Assembly: GCA_018969015.1 (NCBI GenBank) | Contig: JAGWZE010000022.1 | Span: 1 to 59,826, forward strand | Source: Alphaproteobacteria bacterium | GTDB taxonomy: Bacteria; Pseudomonadota; Alphaproteobacteria; Caulobacterales; Aquidulcibacteraceae | Length of the DNA: 59,826 bases | Direction: 5' to 3' | Shown: piece after piece, positions 16,432 through 23,877 of the stretch | Numbering within the stretch: position 1 is the stretch's first letter | Layout: each line of letters begins with the position of its first letter | Position numbers and translations under genes: made by a program | Notes under the pieces: generated by a model | The model's input: the letters and a program-made list of their open reading frames with translations, nothing else | The model's database searches: none | Told to the model about the DNA's origin: nothing

Positions 16432-18711
16432 TCAGAACGACTTGAGCACCCTGATCCCATACTGGCGCGGCGGCCCCGCAAAATTGAGGCTGGTGCCCGC
16501 GGGCGAGAAAACCGCAGCGACGTAGTGCTGGTCGGTCAGGTTCGTGCCATAGGCCGTCACCGTCCAATCCGCGTGCTGATAGACCAATTGGGCGCCCAGA
16601 ATGTTTCGATCTTCAAGACGGTCGCCGCGCGCCGCGTTCTCGAACAAGGTGGCCCACTGCGCCGCGACGTGCCCGTAATTGACGATCGGCGTCAGCGTAT
16701 CGCCGTTCCCGAGAGCGAAATCATACTTGGCGGAAACGTTGACCGTAACCGGTGGCGCATAGGTTTGACGCGCGCCCGTAAGGTCTTTGCACGACGCGCT
16801 CGCGGGCCCGCTGCTTGGGTTGCAGGGGGCAAGCGCCGGAATGCGCGCGTCCGTCGCGAAAAACCGCCCCAGCTCGCTATGGAGCAGACTGACGCCACCT
16901 TCGAGGGTCAATCCGCCAAGCTTGTACTCGGCCTGCGCCTCGATCCCGTAGAGCTTCGTCGCGCTCGGCACGTTGAGTTCGAGGCCGAATGTCGGGAACA
17001 GCGGGTATCCGATGGAGACCTGGAAATTCTTGTAGCTGTTGTAGAACGCGGCGACCGAAAGGCGCCCGTCGCCGCCCGCGAAATTCGTCTTCCAGCCGCC
17101 CTCAAACGACTGGATCGTTTCCGGCTTGAACACCGCAGCCGGACCGGGAGCAACCGGCAGGTTCACCCCACCCGGCTTGAAGCCCGTCGCCGCGAATGCG
17201 TAGACATAGTTGTTCGGATCGATCTCCCACCCCAGGGACGCCTTGTACGAAAAGTTGTGCGACGAGGTCGTCTGGTTCTGCGTCAGGAACGTTCCGAGGA
17301 GATTTTCCTTTACGATGTTGCTGGCCTTGCTTTCCGTGTAGCGCCCGCCCAGGTCGAGCTTGAGGCCCGGCGCCAGCTCGAAACCGACCTGACCGAAGGC
17401 CGCCACCGATTGCATCGGCGTCCGCCCGCTCAGATTGTAATTGAAAAAGGGCGCGAAAGGCCCGGTAACGGTGGTGTTGTAGTTGATGTTGAAGTTGCTG
17501 AACGGCTCCGGAAAATAATACGTGTTCTTCAGGCCAAATACCCCCGCCAGCCACGTGATTTTCTGATTGTCCGGCGAGATGATGTTGAATTCCTGGCTCG
17601 TCTGCCGTTCGTTCACGTAATTGTTGAACGTCTGGTTGCCCGTCGCCGTGCCGTCATAGTCCGCGGCATAGGTCGAGTTGCCGTATGAGTATCCGGTGAT
17701 CGATCGCAGCTTTACGCCGTTCTCCAAAGTGTAGTCGATTTTCAGGATCGACCGCATGAACCTGTCGCGAGCCGCCTGCCGAGGCGCGTTCGCGGTGATG
17801 TTGAACAGATCCGTGTATTTGGGATTCGGCGTCGACGTTCCCGGCAGCGTCTTGAAGCGATTGATAAAGGGATCGGCGGGATACGCCCCCATATCGAGAT
17901 CATCGAAATCCGACTTCGACAGGATGCTCAATTGACCAGTCGGCCTCCACAAGAAGCTGACGCGTCCGGCCCTTTGGTCCACATCGCCCTGATTGCCCGT
18001 GTAGGGCGCGCCGCCAGGCCCCTTGATCGTGTAGAAGCTGTCGCGACGCGTGCCGAAAAGCGCGATCCGCGCGGCAAACGTGTCGCCGATCGGCAGGTTG
18101 ATGGCGCCGTTCGCACCCGTTTCGCTGTAGTTGCCGTAATTCGCCGTGACATAGCCGTGATGCCCGCCGCCGATGACCGGATCAGTGGTGTTGACGAAAA
18201 CGGCTCCGCCGGTGGAGTTCTGGCCAACAACGGTCCCCTGCGGCCCGCGCAGCACCTGGATGTTGGCCACGTCGAAATAGGGCTCTCCCTGGAAGTAGCC
18301 CGGGAAACTCGGGACGCCGTCGCGGTAGGTGATGACCCCGGTCGTCGATAGGCTGTTGGTCTCGGCCTTGCCGATGCCGCGGATGTTGAATTCCAACCCC
18401 TGGCCGAAATTGTTCACGACCACGCTGGGCATCGCAAACTGCAAGCTGTCGATTGTCAGGACGCCCTTTTCGGCAAGGTCGTCCCCAGACAGCACGGCCG
18501 CCGCAATGGGGGTCTGCATCAGGTTTTCACTGCGGCGCTGCGCAGTGACGACGATCTCTCCCCCCGCGACGGTGTCGCCGGCCGGTCGCTCCGAAGCCCC
18601 TTGGGAAACGCCAACGTTCGCGGCGGGCTGCCCCACCTGTTGCGCCGACGCGTCGACGCCAAAGCCAAGACCGAGCGCAGAGACGCCGGCCATCAAAATG
18701 CATGCCTTCAT
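16432..18711 (-). CDS. TonB-dependent outer-membrane receptor
   Basis: The full-length receptor has 759 residues. It starts with a signal peptide (MKACILMAGVSALGLGFG... cut near ASAQQ), then a TonB box region (GEIVVTAQRR), a plug (LRGPQGTVVGQNSTGGAVF) and a 22-strand barrel ending in VLKSF. It would import a substrate too large for porins. The start at 18711 follows GAGGGGGAAGG and gives the expected signal peptide. It is convergent with the synthetase/dehydrogenase operon and shares that neighbourhood with the GPH symporter, suggesting uptake of the compound degraded here. The TVVGQNSTGG variant of the plug motif (usually TLYGRNATGG) sets it apart from the receptor at the left edge. Confidence 0.96.
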   Translation of the reverse strand: MKACILMAGVSALGLGFGVDASAQQVGQPAANVGVSQGASERPAGDTVAGGEIVVTAQRRSENLMQTPIAAAVLSGDDLAEKGVLTIDSLQFAMPSVVVNNFGQGLEFNIRGIGKAETNSLSTTGVITYRDGVPSFPGYFQGEPYFDVANIQVLRGPQGTVVGQNSTGGAVFVNTTDPVIGGGHHGYVTANYGNYSETGANGAINLPIGDTFAARIALFGTRRDSFYTIKGPGGAPYTGNQGDVDQRAGRVSFLWRPTGQLSILSKSDFDDLDMGAYPADPFINRFKTLPGTSTPNPKYTDLFNITANAPRQAARDRFMRSILKIDYTLENGVKLRSITGYSYGNSTYAADYDGTATGNQTFNNYVNERQTSQEFNIISPDNQKITWLAGVFGLKNTYYFPEPFSNFNINYNTTVTGPFAPFFNYNLSGRTPMQSVAAFGQVGFELAPGLKLDLGGRYTESKASNIVKENLLGTFLTQNQTTSSHNFSYKASLGWEIDPNNYVYAFAATGFKPGGVNLPVAPGPAAVFKPETIQSFEGGWKTNFAGGDGRLSVAAFYNSYKNFQVSIGYPLFPTFGLELNVPSATKLYGIEAQAEYKLGGLTLEGGVSLLHSELGRFFATDARIPALAPCNPSSGPASASCKDLTGARQTYAPPVTVNVSAKYDFALGNGDTLTPIVNYGHVAAQWATLFENAARGDRLEDRNILGAQLVYQHADWTVTAYGTNLTDQHYVAAVFSPAGTSLNFAGPPRQYGIRVLKSF

Positions 18712-19559
18712 GGGCCTTCCCCCTCTTGTTTCCTTCGTTGCGGTCGAGCGCCTCGTCGCGGCCCCTCTTCGGCCTGCCGGACCCTTGCGGCCAATGCGTT
18801 CTGGTCCCCCACCCAAACAGAACCTATGCCACGAGCGATCTCCGATTTGCGTTATTGGTCCGCCCTAAAAGGACGCCTGTCAACGTACAAACATCCATTT
18901 TTTTGGAATCGGTATGCCGAAACGACGAGACCATCGCCGCTCACGCGAGCCGAACCAGCTTCGACGCGTACCGCGCCCATGCGCATGGAAAGGCTCGACG
19001 ACGCCGTGACCGGGCTGCCCTGCGCCCAGATCCTCGATCCGGACGACCTGGCGAACCTCCGCGCGACCTGCCTCAACGCGCGCGCGTGCAGCGACACGCA
19101 GAACCGCGAAAGGCTGAGCCGCCTTCGGAAGGATCAGGAAGACGTGAAGGTCAAAGCTGGTCGGCACAAAGCCGCAGCACGACGATCTGACGAAGGAGAT
19201 CGATGACCTTCAGCGCGCACTGACGTCTGGGACCGCGCCCGGACATGGCGCTCGAAGAGCGAACCCCTCGCGCGATGATCGTTCTAGGCTATGGCGGCAG
19301 CCGCGCTGTATCGGTCGGCTGTCGCAACTAGAGCGACCCGGTCGACGACAGGGACGCATGAATGCCGCGGCTCTTCGCGAACGGCGCTCCATTGCGCACC
19401 GCGATTCTCGAACGACGCGCGAGAGACCGCGTCGCCATCGACTGCGCACGGCCTCGCACGCGACACATCAACTCACCTCGGCTCGCTCTCGCGGTGATGA
19501 CCGAGTGATGACCCGAGGTTTTCAGCGATTTTTTCGGAGAGAAAAATCTCTTTGTTTTC
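18712..19559. other. 848-base gene-poor interval before tRNA-Lys
   Basis: The start should hold the receptor promoter. Beyond about 18880 several overlapping ORFs exist in both strands but none has convincing codon pattern, start site or recognisable family. Fragments such as LDDAVTGLPCAQILDPDDLA (plus strand, around 18990-19050) and DDLTKEIDDLQRAL (around 19183-19223, another frame) look protein-like and may be remains of a decayed gene. An AGAGA/TCTCT hairpin at about 19541-19554 lies just outside the tRNA. Confidence 0.4.
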
Positions 19560-19635
<76 letters not shown>

Positions 19636-19688
19636 CCCGCGGCTGGCCTGATCGAATCACGATCGGGGTCGCCGAGGAAGCGCGCCTT

Positions 19689-20714
19689 CTACGCGTGTGG
19701 CGGGGCCAGGGCAAGAGGGGGCGGTCCGGCGGGGCGCCCGTCGCGCTGCGGGCCGTCTTCGAGGCCGGCGCCACGCGTGGCGGAGAGCCTCCCTGGGGCT
19801 GCGGCGGCGCCCGGCTGCAGCTGGGCTTCGAGCCAGGTGAAAATCTCGGCGAACACGCCGTCGCGGCCGAGCGCCTGCAGCGGCAGATGCGGGGCGTCTT
19901 CGTCGATGCGCAGCGTGACGGGACCGCGCAGGGCCTTTGCGAGCGCGCGGATCGCGGCGACGGTGACGAGCCGGTCGCGGGCGCCATGGTAGATCAGCGT
20001 CGGCTGCGCGACGGCGGCGGCGCTGGCGGTCGCGCGGCCGGCCAGGCGCAGGCAGCCGGCGCAGGCGTCGGCGCGAAGGGTGCGCACGACGCGCGGATCG
20101 CGCGACAGACGCACGCTCGCTTCCGGGTGGCCCCAGCGCGCGCGGCGCGCGAGGCGCACGCGGGCGCCGGGCGCCAGCGCCGCTACGCCGCACATGGCGA
20201 AATTGAGCAGGGCGCGCAGCGGGTGGGTCGTGCGCACGGCCGGATTGACGAGAACGAGCCCCGCGACGCGCGCGCCGAGTTGCGGCGCCGCGGCGAGCGC
20301 CGCGGCGCCCCCGATGCCTTCGCCGAGGACGAAGATCGGCGCGCCCGGCGCGACGCGTTCCAGCGCGCCGACGGCGCCTTCGACATCTCGAAGGTAGACG
20401 TCCTCGTCCCGGCGCCAGCGCCCGTGGTCGCCCGCGTCGCCGAAGCCGCGTTGATCGAACGCGAGCGTGGCGAGACCACGCCGCGCCAGCCGCGCGCCAA
20501 AGGTGGAAAACGCGCGGCGGTAGTCGCCAAAGCTGTGCAAGGCGAGCACGGCCGCGCGCGTCGGGCCGGACGCCGGCCTGTAGTCGGCGGGAAGGCGCGC
20601 GCCATCCGGCGCGACGAGCGCGACCGGACGGGCGTCACCGGGCCCGCACCGGCGCGCATGTGCGACCCAGCCATACGCCGACACGCACGCCGCCGCTTGC
20701 GCGCCGCCCGTCAC
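19689..20714 (-). CDS. alpha/beta-hydrolase-fold protein with a replaced nucleophile
   Basis: This 341-residue protein resembles serine aminopeptidase S33/monoglyceride-lipase-like hydrolases: LALHSFGDYRRAFSTFG, then AFDQRGFGDAGDHGRW. The nucleophile elbow, normally GESMGG, reads GEGIGG, so Gly133 replaces the catalytic Ser (codon GGC). The other triad members appear kept: Asp in YHGARDRLV and His in DEDAPHLPLQ. Either it is a non-catalytic relative or catalysis differs. Its start overlaps the DUF378 gene stop (ATGA), so the two are coupled. The C-terminal 40 residues are a low-complexity Ala/Pro tail. Confidence 0.85.
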   Translation of the reverse strand: MTGGAQAAACVSAYGWVAHARRCGPGDARPVALVAPDGARLPADYRPASGPTRAAVLALHSFGDYRRAFSTFGARLARRGLATLAFDQRGFGDAGDHGRWRRDEDVYLRDVEGAVGALERVAPGAPIFVLGEGIGGAAALAAAPQLGARVAGLVLVNPAVRTTHPLRALLNFAMCGVAALAPGARVRLARRARWGHPEASVRLSRDPRVVRTLRADACAGCLRLAGRATASAAAVAQPTLIYHGARDRLVTVAAIRALAKALRGPVTLRIDEDAPHLPLQALGRDGVFAEIFTWLEAQLQPGAAAAPGRLSATRGAGLEDGPQRDGRPAGPPPLALAPPHA

Positions 20715-20941
20715 GTGCGCGCCGCGCCCTGCCCGCGCACCTCGCCCGCCCGGAACGATTGGGCGAGCGGGATCAGCTGATAGAGCGCCGACAGACCGAC
20801 GAGGATGTAGACGAGATTGGAGACGCCGCTGTCGACGCCGAACAGCGCCGCCACGAGATCGAAATTGAAGGCGCCGACGAGGCCCCAGTTGATCCCGCCG
20901 ATGATGACCAGGATCAAGGTGATGATGTTCAGAGCTTTCAT
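20711..20941 (-). CDS. DUF378 small membrane protein
   Basis: The 76-residue protein has two membrane helices: MKALNIITLILVIIGGINWG and SNLVYILVGLSALYQLIPL. The GGINWGLVG motif is the hallmark of DUF378 (YuzA-like) proteins, often found with stress genes. The start MKAL was chosen because it fits the family; an upstream ATG at 21034 is unlikely. It overlaps the downstream hydrolase-like gene by four bases. The function is unknown. Confidence 0.9.
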   Translation of the reverse strand: MKALNIITLILVIIGGINWGLVGAFNFDLVAALFGVDSGVSNLVYILVGLSALYQLIPLAQSFRAGEVRGQGAART

Positions 20942-21006
20942 GATGTTTCCCTCGGTTCGCAGGGGAAACACGACCTCGTCGGCAAGGTTCCGCCCTGCAG
21001 CGAGGC

Positions 21007-21510
21007 TCAGGCGGCGACGGCGCGCAGCATCCACGCGGCCTTTTCGTGGAAGGCGATGCGCCCGGTAAGCAGATCCGCGGTGACGTGGTCGCTGATGGCG
21101 TCGGCGGCGTCGACCGCGCGACGCATGCCGCTCGAGACGTGATCGTGATCGGCGATCAGGCCCTCCAGCAGCGTGCGCGTGGACGCGGTCGGGCTCGCAT
21201 CGGGAACGCTCGATTCCGCAGCCAATTGCTTCAACGTTTCAGCGGGGCGCCCGCCAAGAGCGCGGATGCGTTCGGCGAGGGTGTCGATCGCGTCGAAGAG
21301 GTCCTCGTACTGCGTCTCCGTGAGCTTGTGGATGCTGTAGAACGCCGCGCCCGACGCGTCCCAGTGCGTAACCTGGGTCTTGACGAGAACGACGTAGCTG
21401 TCGGCGACGGCGGTGCGGAGAAGACGGATCATGCCGTCCGCGCCGGCGCCCTGATCGAGCCCGCTGTCGGGTGTGAATTCGAGCGGCGCGGTTTCGAGGG
21501 TCTCTGCCAT
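21007..21510 (-). CDS. dps: Dps-like ferritin, DNA-protection/iron-storage protein
   Basis: The 167-residue protein has the Dps ferroxidase signature spanning residues 51-89 (QVTHWDASGAAFYSIH followed by LFDAIDTLAERIRALGG), with the His, Asp and Glu ligands shared between subunits. Such dodecamers oxidise Fe(II) with H2O2 and shield DNA. The start MAETLE follows AAGGAG at good spacing. It is in a row with Fe-superoxide dismutase upstream and DUF378 downstream, a stress-defence group. A long open frame upstream in the same phase is not coding. Confidence 0.93.
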   Translation of the reverse strand: MAETLETAPLEFTPDSGLDQGAGADGMIRLLRTAVADSYVVLVKTQVTHWDASGAAFYSIHKLTETQYEDLFDAIDTLAERIRALGGRPAETLKQLAAESSVPDASPTASTRTLLEGLIADHDHVSSGMRRAVDAADAISDHVTADLLTGRIAFHEKAAWMLRAVAA

Positions 21511-21557
21511 CACGGTGTCTCCTTGCTGGGATGGGACGGGGCGTTCGCGGAACGCAC

Positions 21558-22163
21558 TCACGGCGCGCGCCGGCGCTCCCGCTCGAAGCACGCGCCCGCG
21601 GCGGGCCAATCGATCAGGCCGACGATCGCCTTGAGGTGTTCGGCGCGGCGGTTCTGGTAGTCGACATAGTAGGCGTGCTCCCACACGTCGATCGTGAGGA
21701 GGCAGGTCACATCGTCCGCCATCGGCGTATCGGCGTTCGACGTCGACAGCACGTCGAGGCTGCGTCCGTCGGTCGTGAGCCAGACCCATCCCGATCCGAA
21801 GCGCTGCATGCCGGCGTCGACGAGCCGCGACGCGAGCGCATCGACGCCGCCGAACGTCTGCGCGACGAGATCGGCAAGCGCGCCCGAGAGCGGCGCGCGC
21901 GCCGGCGACAGGCTGTTCCAATACAAGGTGTGGCTCCAGGCCTGGGCCGCGTTGTTGAAGATCTTGGTGGCGCCTTCGGCCTTCGCGCGCGTGACGATCT
22001 CGGGCAGGGACGCGCCCTCGAACTCGGCGCCGGCGATCAGGCCATTCAGCGTGTCCACATAACCCTTGTGGTGCTTGCCATAGTGCAGATCGATCGTGGC
22101 GGCGGAGACAACCGGCGCGAGCGCGTCGCGCGGCCACGGCAAGGGGTCGAGGGCGATGGGCAT
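21558..22163 (-). CDS. sodB: superoxide dismutase, Fe type
   Basis: The 201-residue enzyme converts superoxide to O2 and H2O2. Metal ligands are visible: His27 (DLHYGKHHKGYVDTLN), His78 (NNAAQAWSHTLYW), and Asp and His in DVWEHAYYVDYQNR. Gln in NNAAQ and GSGWVWL favour the iron form. It lies 47 bases upstream of dps on the same strand, so H2O2 produced here could be handled by Dps. The length is normal for the cytoplasmic enzyme and there is no signal peptide. Confidence 0.93.
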   Translation of the reverse strand: MPIALDPLPWPRDALAPVVSAATIDLHYGKHHKGYVDTLNGLIAGAEFEGASLPEIVTRAKAEGATKIFNNAAQAWSHTLYWNSLSPARAPLSGALADLVAQTFGGVDALASRLVDAGMQRFGSGWVWLTTDGRSLDVLSTSNADTPMADDVTCLLTIDVWEHAYYVDYQNRRAEHLKAIVGLIDWPAAGACFERERRRAP

Positions 22164-22303
22164 GGCGGTCTCCGTGCGCGGCGAACGGACGCGCGCCGCG
22201 GCAGGTTCCCGACCACAGACGCGCGCAGCGAGGCGCCCCGAGCGCCGATTGCATCGGAACCCGCAGCGCCCGATCGCGTTGGCATCGTCGTGGAGGGTCG
22301 AAG

Positions 22304-22795
22304 ATGACGGACCAGTCCCTGGACGCGCTGCGCGATGCAGCGTGGTCTGCGATCACAGGCGATCGCGTCGGTTTCCTTGCCGCCGATCTTTCCGACGCGC
22401 AGCCGATGACGGCCTTCACCGACGCGACGGCGCGCCGCCTGTACTTCTTCACCCGCAGCGACACCGACCTTGCCCAGCGTGTCGCCGACGGCGGAGAGAT
22501 ACCCGCCACGTTCCTGTTCGCGTCGAAGGACAAGTCCACGCACGTCGTCGTGCGCGGCGCGCTCTCGATCAGCACCGATACGCACGTCATCGACGCCCTG
22601 TGGAGCCCGATGGTCGCCGCATGGTTCGAGCGCGGTCGCACCGATCCGAAAGTGACGCTGCTCGCCTTCGACTGCGGCGACGCCGACCTCTGGCGCAACC
22701 AGGGCGGCCCGCTGAAGTTCGCCTTCGAAATCGTGAAAGCCAACCTGACGCCCACGACCCCAAACCTGGGGTCAAGAACCCAAGTGGAGATGTGA
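22304..22795 (+). CDS. pyridoxamine-5'-phosphate-oxidase-like general stress protein
   Basis: The 163-residue protein has the split-barrel flavin-binding fold of the PNPOx-like family, closest in pattern to general stress protein 26: VGFLAADLSDAQPMTAF, LYFFTRSDTDLAQRV, ATFLFASKDKSTHVVVRGAL, LWSPMVAAWFERG. Members bind FMN or F420-like cofactors; the reaction is usually unknown. It is divergent from the sod-dps genes and followed after one base by a small helical protein, consistent with a stress regulon. Confidence 0.88.
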   Translation: MTDQSLDALRDAAWSAITGDRVGFLAADLSDAQPMTAFTDATARRLYFFTRSDTDLAQRVADGGEIPATFLFASKDKSTHVVVRGALSISTDTHVIDALWSPMVAAWFERGRTDPKVTLLAFDCGDADLWRNQGGPLKFAFEIVKANLTPTTPNLGSRTQVEM

Positions 22796-22796
22796 C

Positions 22797-23108
22797 ATGC
22801 CTCGTCCGATGGACAACGAAACGCGCGACGAGCGCGACGACGCCGTGCGCGGCCTGCGCGACGGCGTGCGTCTCGCCGGCGATCAGGCGCGCGAAGCCGC
22901 CGAGGCCGCGCAGAACGCGATGCAGGTCGCCGGCCCGGCGCTCGCCGCACGCATCAACGACGCCCGCGCCATGACGCGCTCGATGATGGAGACGCAATCG
23001 CGTCTCGCGATCGCCTGGGTCGACCTCGCCTGGACGCCGATCGTCGCCATGAGCCGCATGTGGCGCGCCGGCCAGGACTCGGGAACCGGCCATCCGGGGT
23101 CGCGTTGA
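22797..23108 (+). CDS. small amphipathic helical protein, hypothetical
   Basis: The 103-residue protein is charged at its N-terminus and then mostly amphipathic helix (REAAEAAQNAMQVAGPALAA, ARAMTRSMMETQSRLAIAW). The style resembles phasin-like or other surface-binding helical proteins, but no family can be named. It starts one base after the PNPOx-like gene and ends before a strong terminator, so it is the last gene of a two-gene unit. Confidence 0.75.
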   Translation: MPRPMDNETRDERDDAVRGLRDGVRLAGDQAREAAEAAQNAMQVAGPALAARINDARAMTRSMMETQSRLAIAWVDLAWTPIVAMSRMWRAGQDSGTGHPGSR

Positions 23109-23189
23109 TTTGAGGAAGGGTCGGCAACGATCCTCACGCCGGGCGACACCGCGGTCCCCCAACGCCCCCCACCCGCCTGCCCGGCCGAG

Positions 23190-23219
23190 CGGGCCCGATC
23201 CAAGCGATCGGGCCCGTTT
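23190..23219 (+). terminator. rho-independent terminator
   Basis: A perfect 11-base stem (CGGGCCCGATC / GATCGGGCCCG) with loop CAAGC is followed by TTT. It lies 80 bases after the small helical protein gene and before the next gene's ribosome-binding site. Confidence 0.8.
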
Positions 23220-23250
23220 GCCGTTGCGGCGGGGCGCTCGAGGAGCCGAC

Positions 23251-23496
23251 ATGGTCGATGAAGTTTCCGCCAGGCAGGGCCGCGACGGCCGCCGTACGCT
23301 CGGCATTCTCGAATGGTCCTTGGGTCTCGTCGTGCTCTGTTTCGTGGCCCTGCTCGTCGTGGCGATCACGACGACGCGCGCCACGCCGCGCGATGCGGGG
23401 CAGGCCCCGATCCCGCAGGCCGCGCAGCCGGATTCGGGCCAGGCGCCGCCGGCGCGCCGCGAGCCAGACGGAACGGCGGCGCCCGCGCGACGTTGA
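23251..23496 (+). CDS. small single-span membrane protein, hypothetical
   Basis: This 81-residue protein has one membrane helix (LEWSLGLVVLCFVALLVVAI) after a charged N-terminus and ends in a Pro/Ala-rich, probably periplasmic, tail. The start follows AGGAG. It is followed within 40 bases by an entericidin-like lipoprotein gene, so the two may form an envelope-stress unit. No family is recognised. Confidence 0.65.
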   Translation: MVDEVSARQGRDGRRTLGILEWSLGLVVLCFVALLVVAITTTRATPRDAGQAPIPQAAQPDSGQAPPARREPDGTAAPARR

Positions 23497-23534
23497 GGCT
23501 GGCGGTCCCGCGGGCGGGCTTCAGGAGAACATCC

Positions 23535-23783
23535 ATGCGCACGACACATCGGTCCGCCCTTTCGGGCGCCGTCCTCGCAATGAGCGCCGTCGCCCTGTTG
23601 GCGCTTGCCGGCTGCAACACGATGCGGGGGCTGGGGCAGGACACCCAGGCCGGCGGGCGAGCCGTCGAACGCAGCGCCAAAGAAACCCAGCAGCAACTCG
23701 AGGAGCGCCAACGGCGCGAACGGGAGCAGCAGCAGAACCCGGGCGCGGCCCCGCCTAGCTCGACGGCTCCGCCGTCCGCCTGA
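23535..23783 (+). CDS. entericidin-like small lipoprotein
   Basis: The 82-residue protein has a lipoprotein signal peptide ending in the lipobox LALAGC (Cys27), followed by NTMRGLGQDTQAGGRAVERS, the pattern of the entericidin EcnA/EcnB family. The C-terminus is longer than usual: a Gln/Glu/Arg-rich helix and a Pro/Ser tail. It is expected in the outer or inner membrane and stress-induced. The ribosome-binding site AGGAGA precedes the ATG. It is too short and hydrophilic to be an enzyme. Confidence 0.85.
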   Translation: MRTTHRSALSGAVLAMSAVALLALAGCNTMRGLGQDTQAGGRAVERSAKETQQQLEERQRREREQQQNPGAAPPSSTAPPSA

Positions 23784-23877
23784 CGGAAGAGGCGCGTGGC
23801 GGCGGTCCGCCCCCTCACGGGCGGCCGCGCCTCGGGTCCGCCTTGCCCCGGAAGTCCGGGCCCCCTAAACCCCCGGC

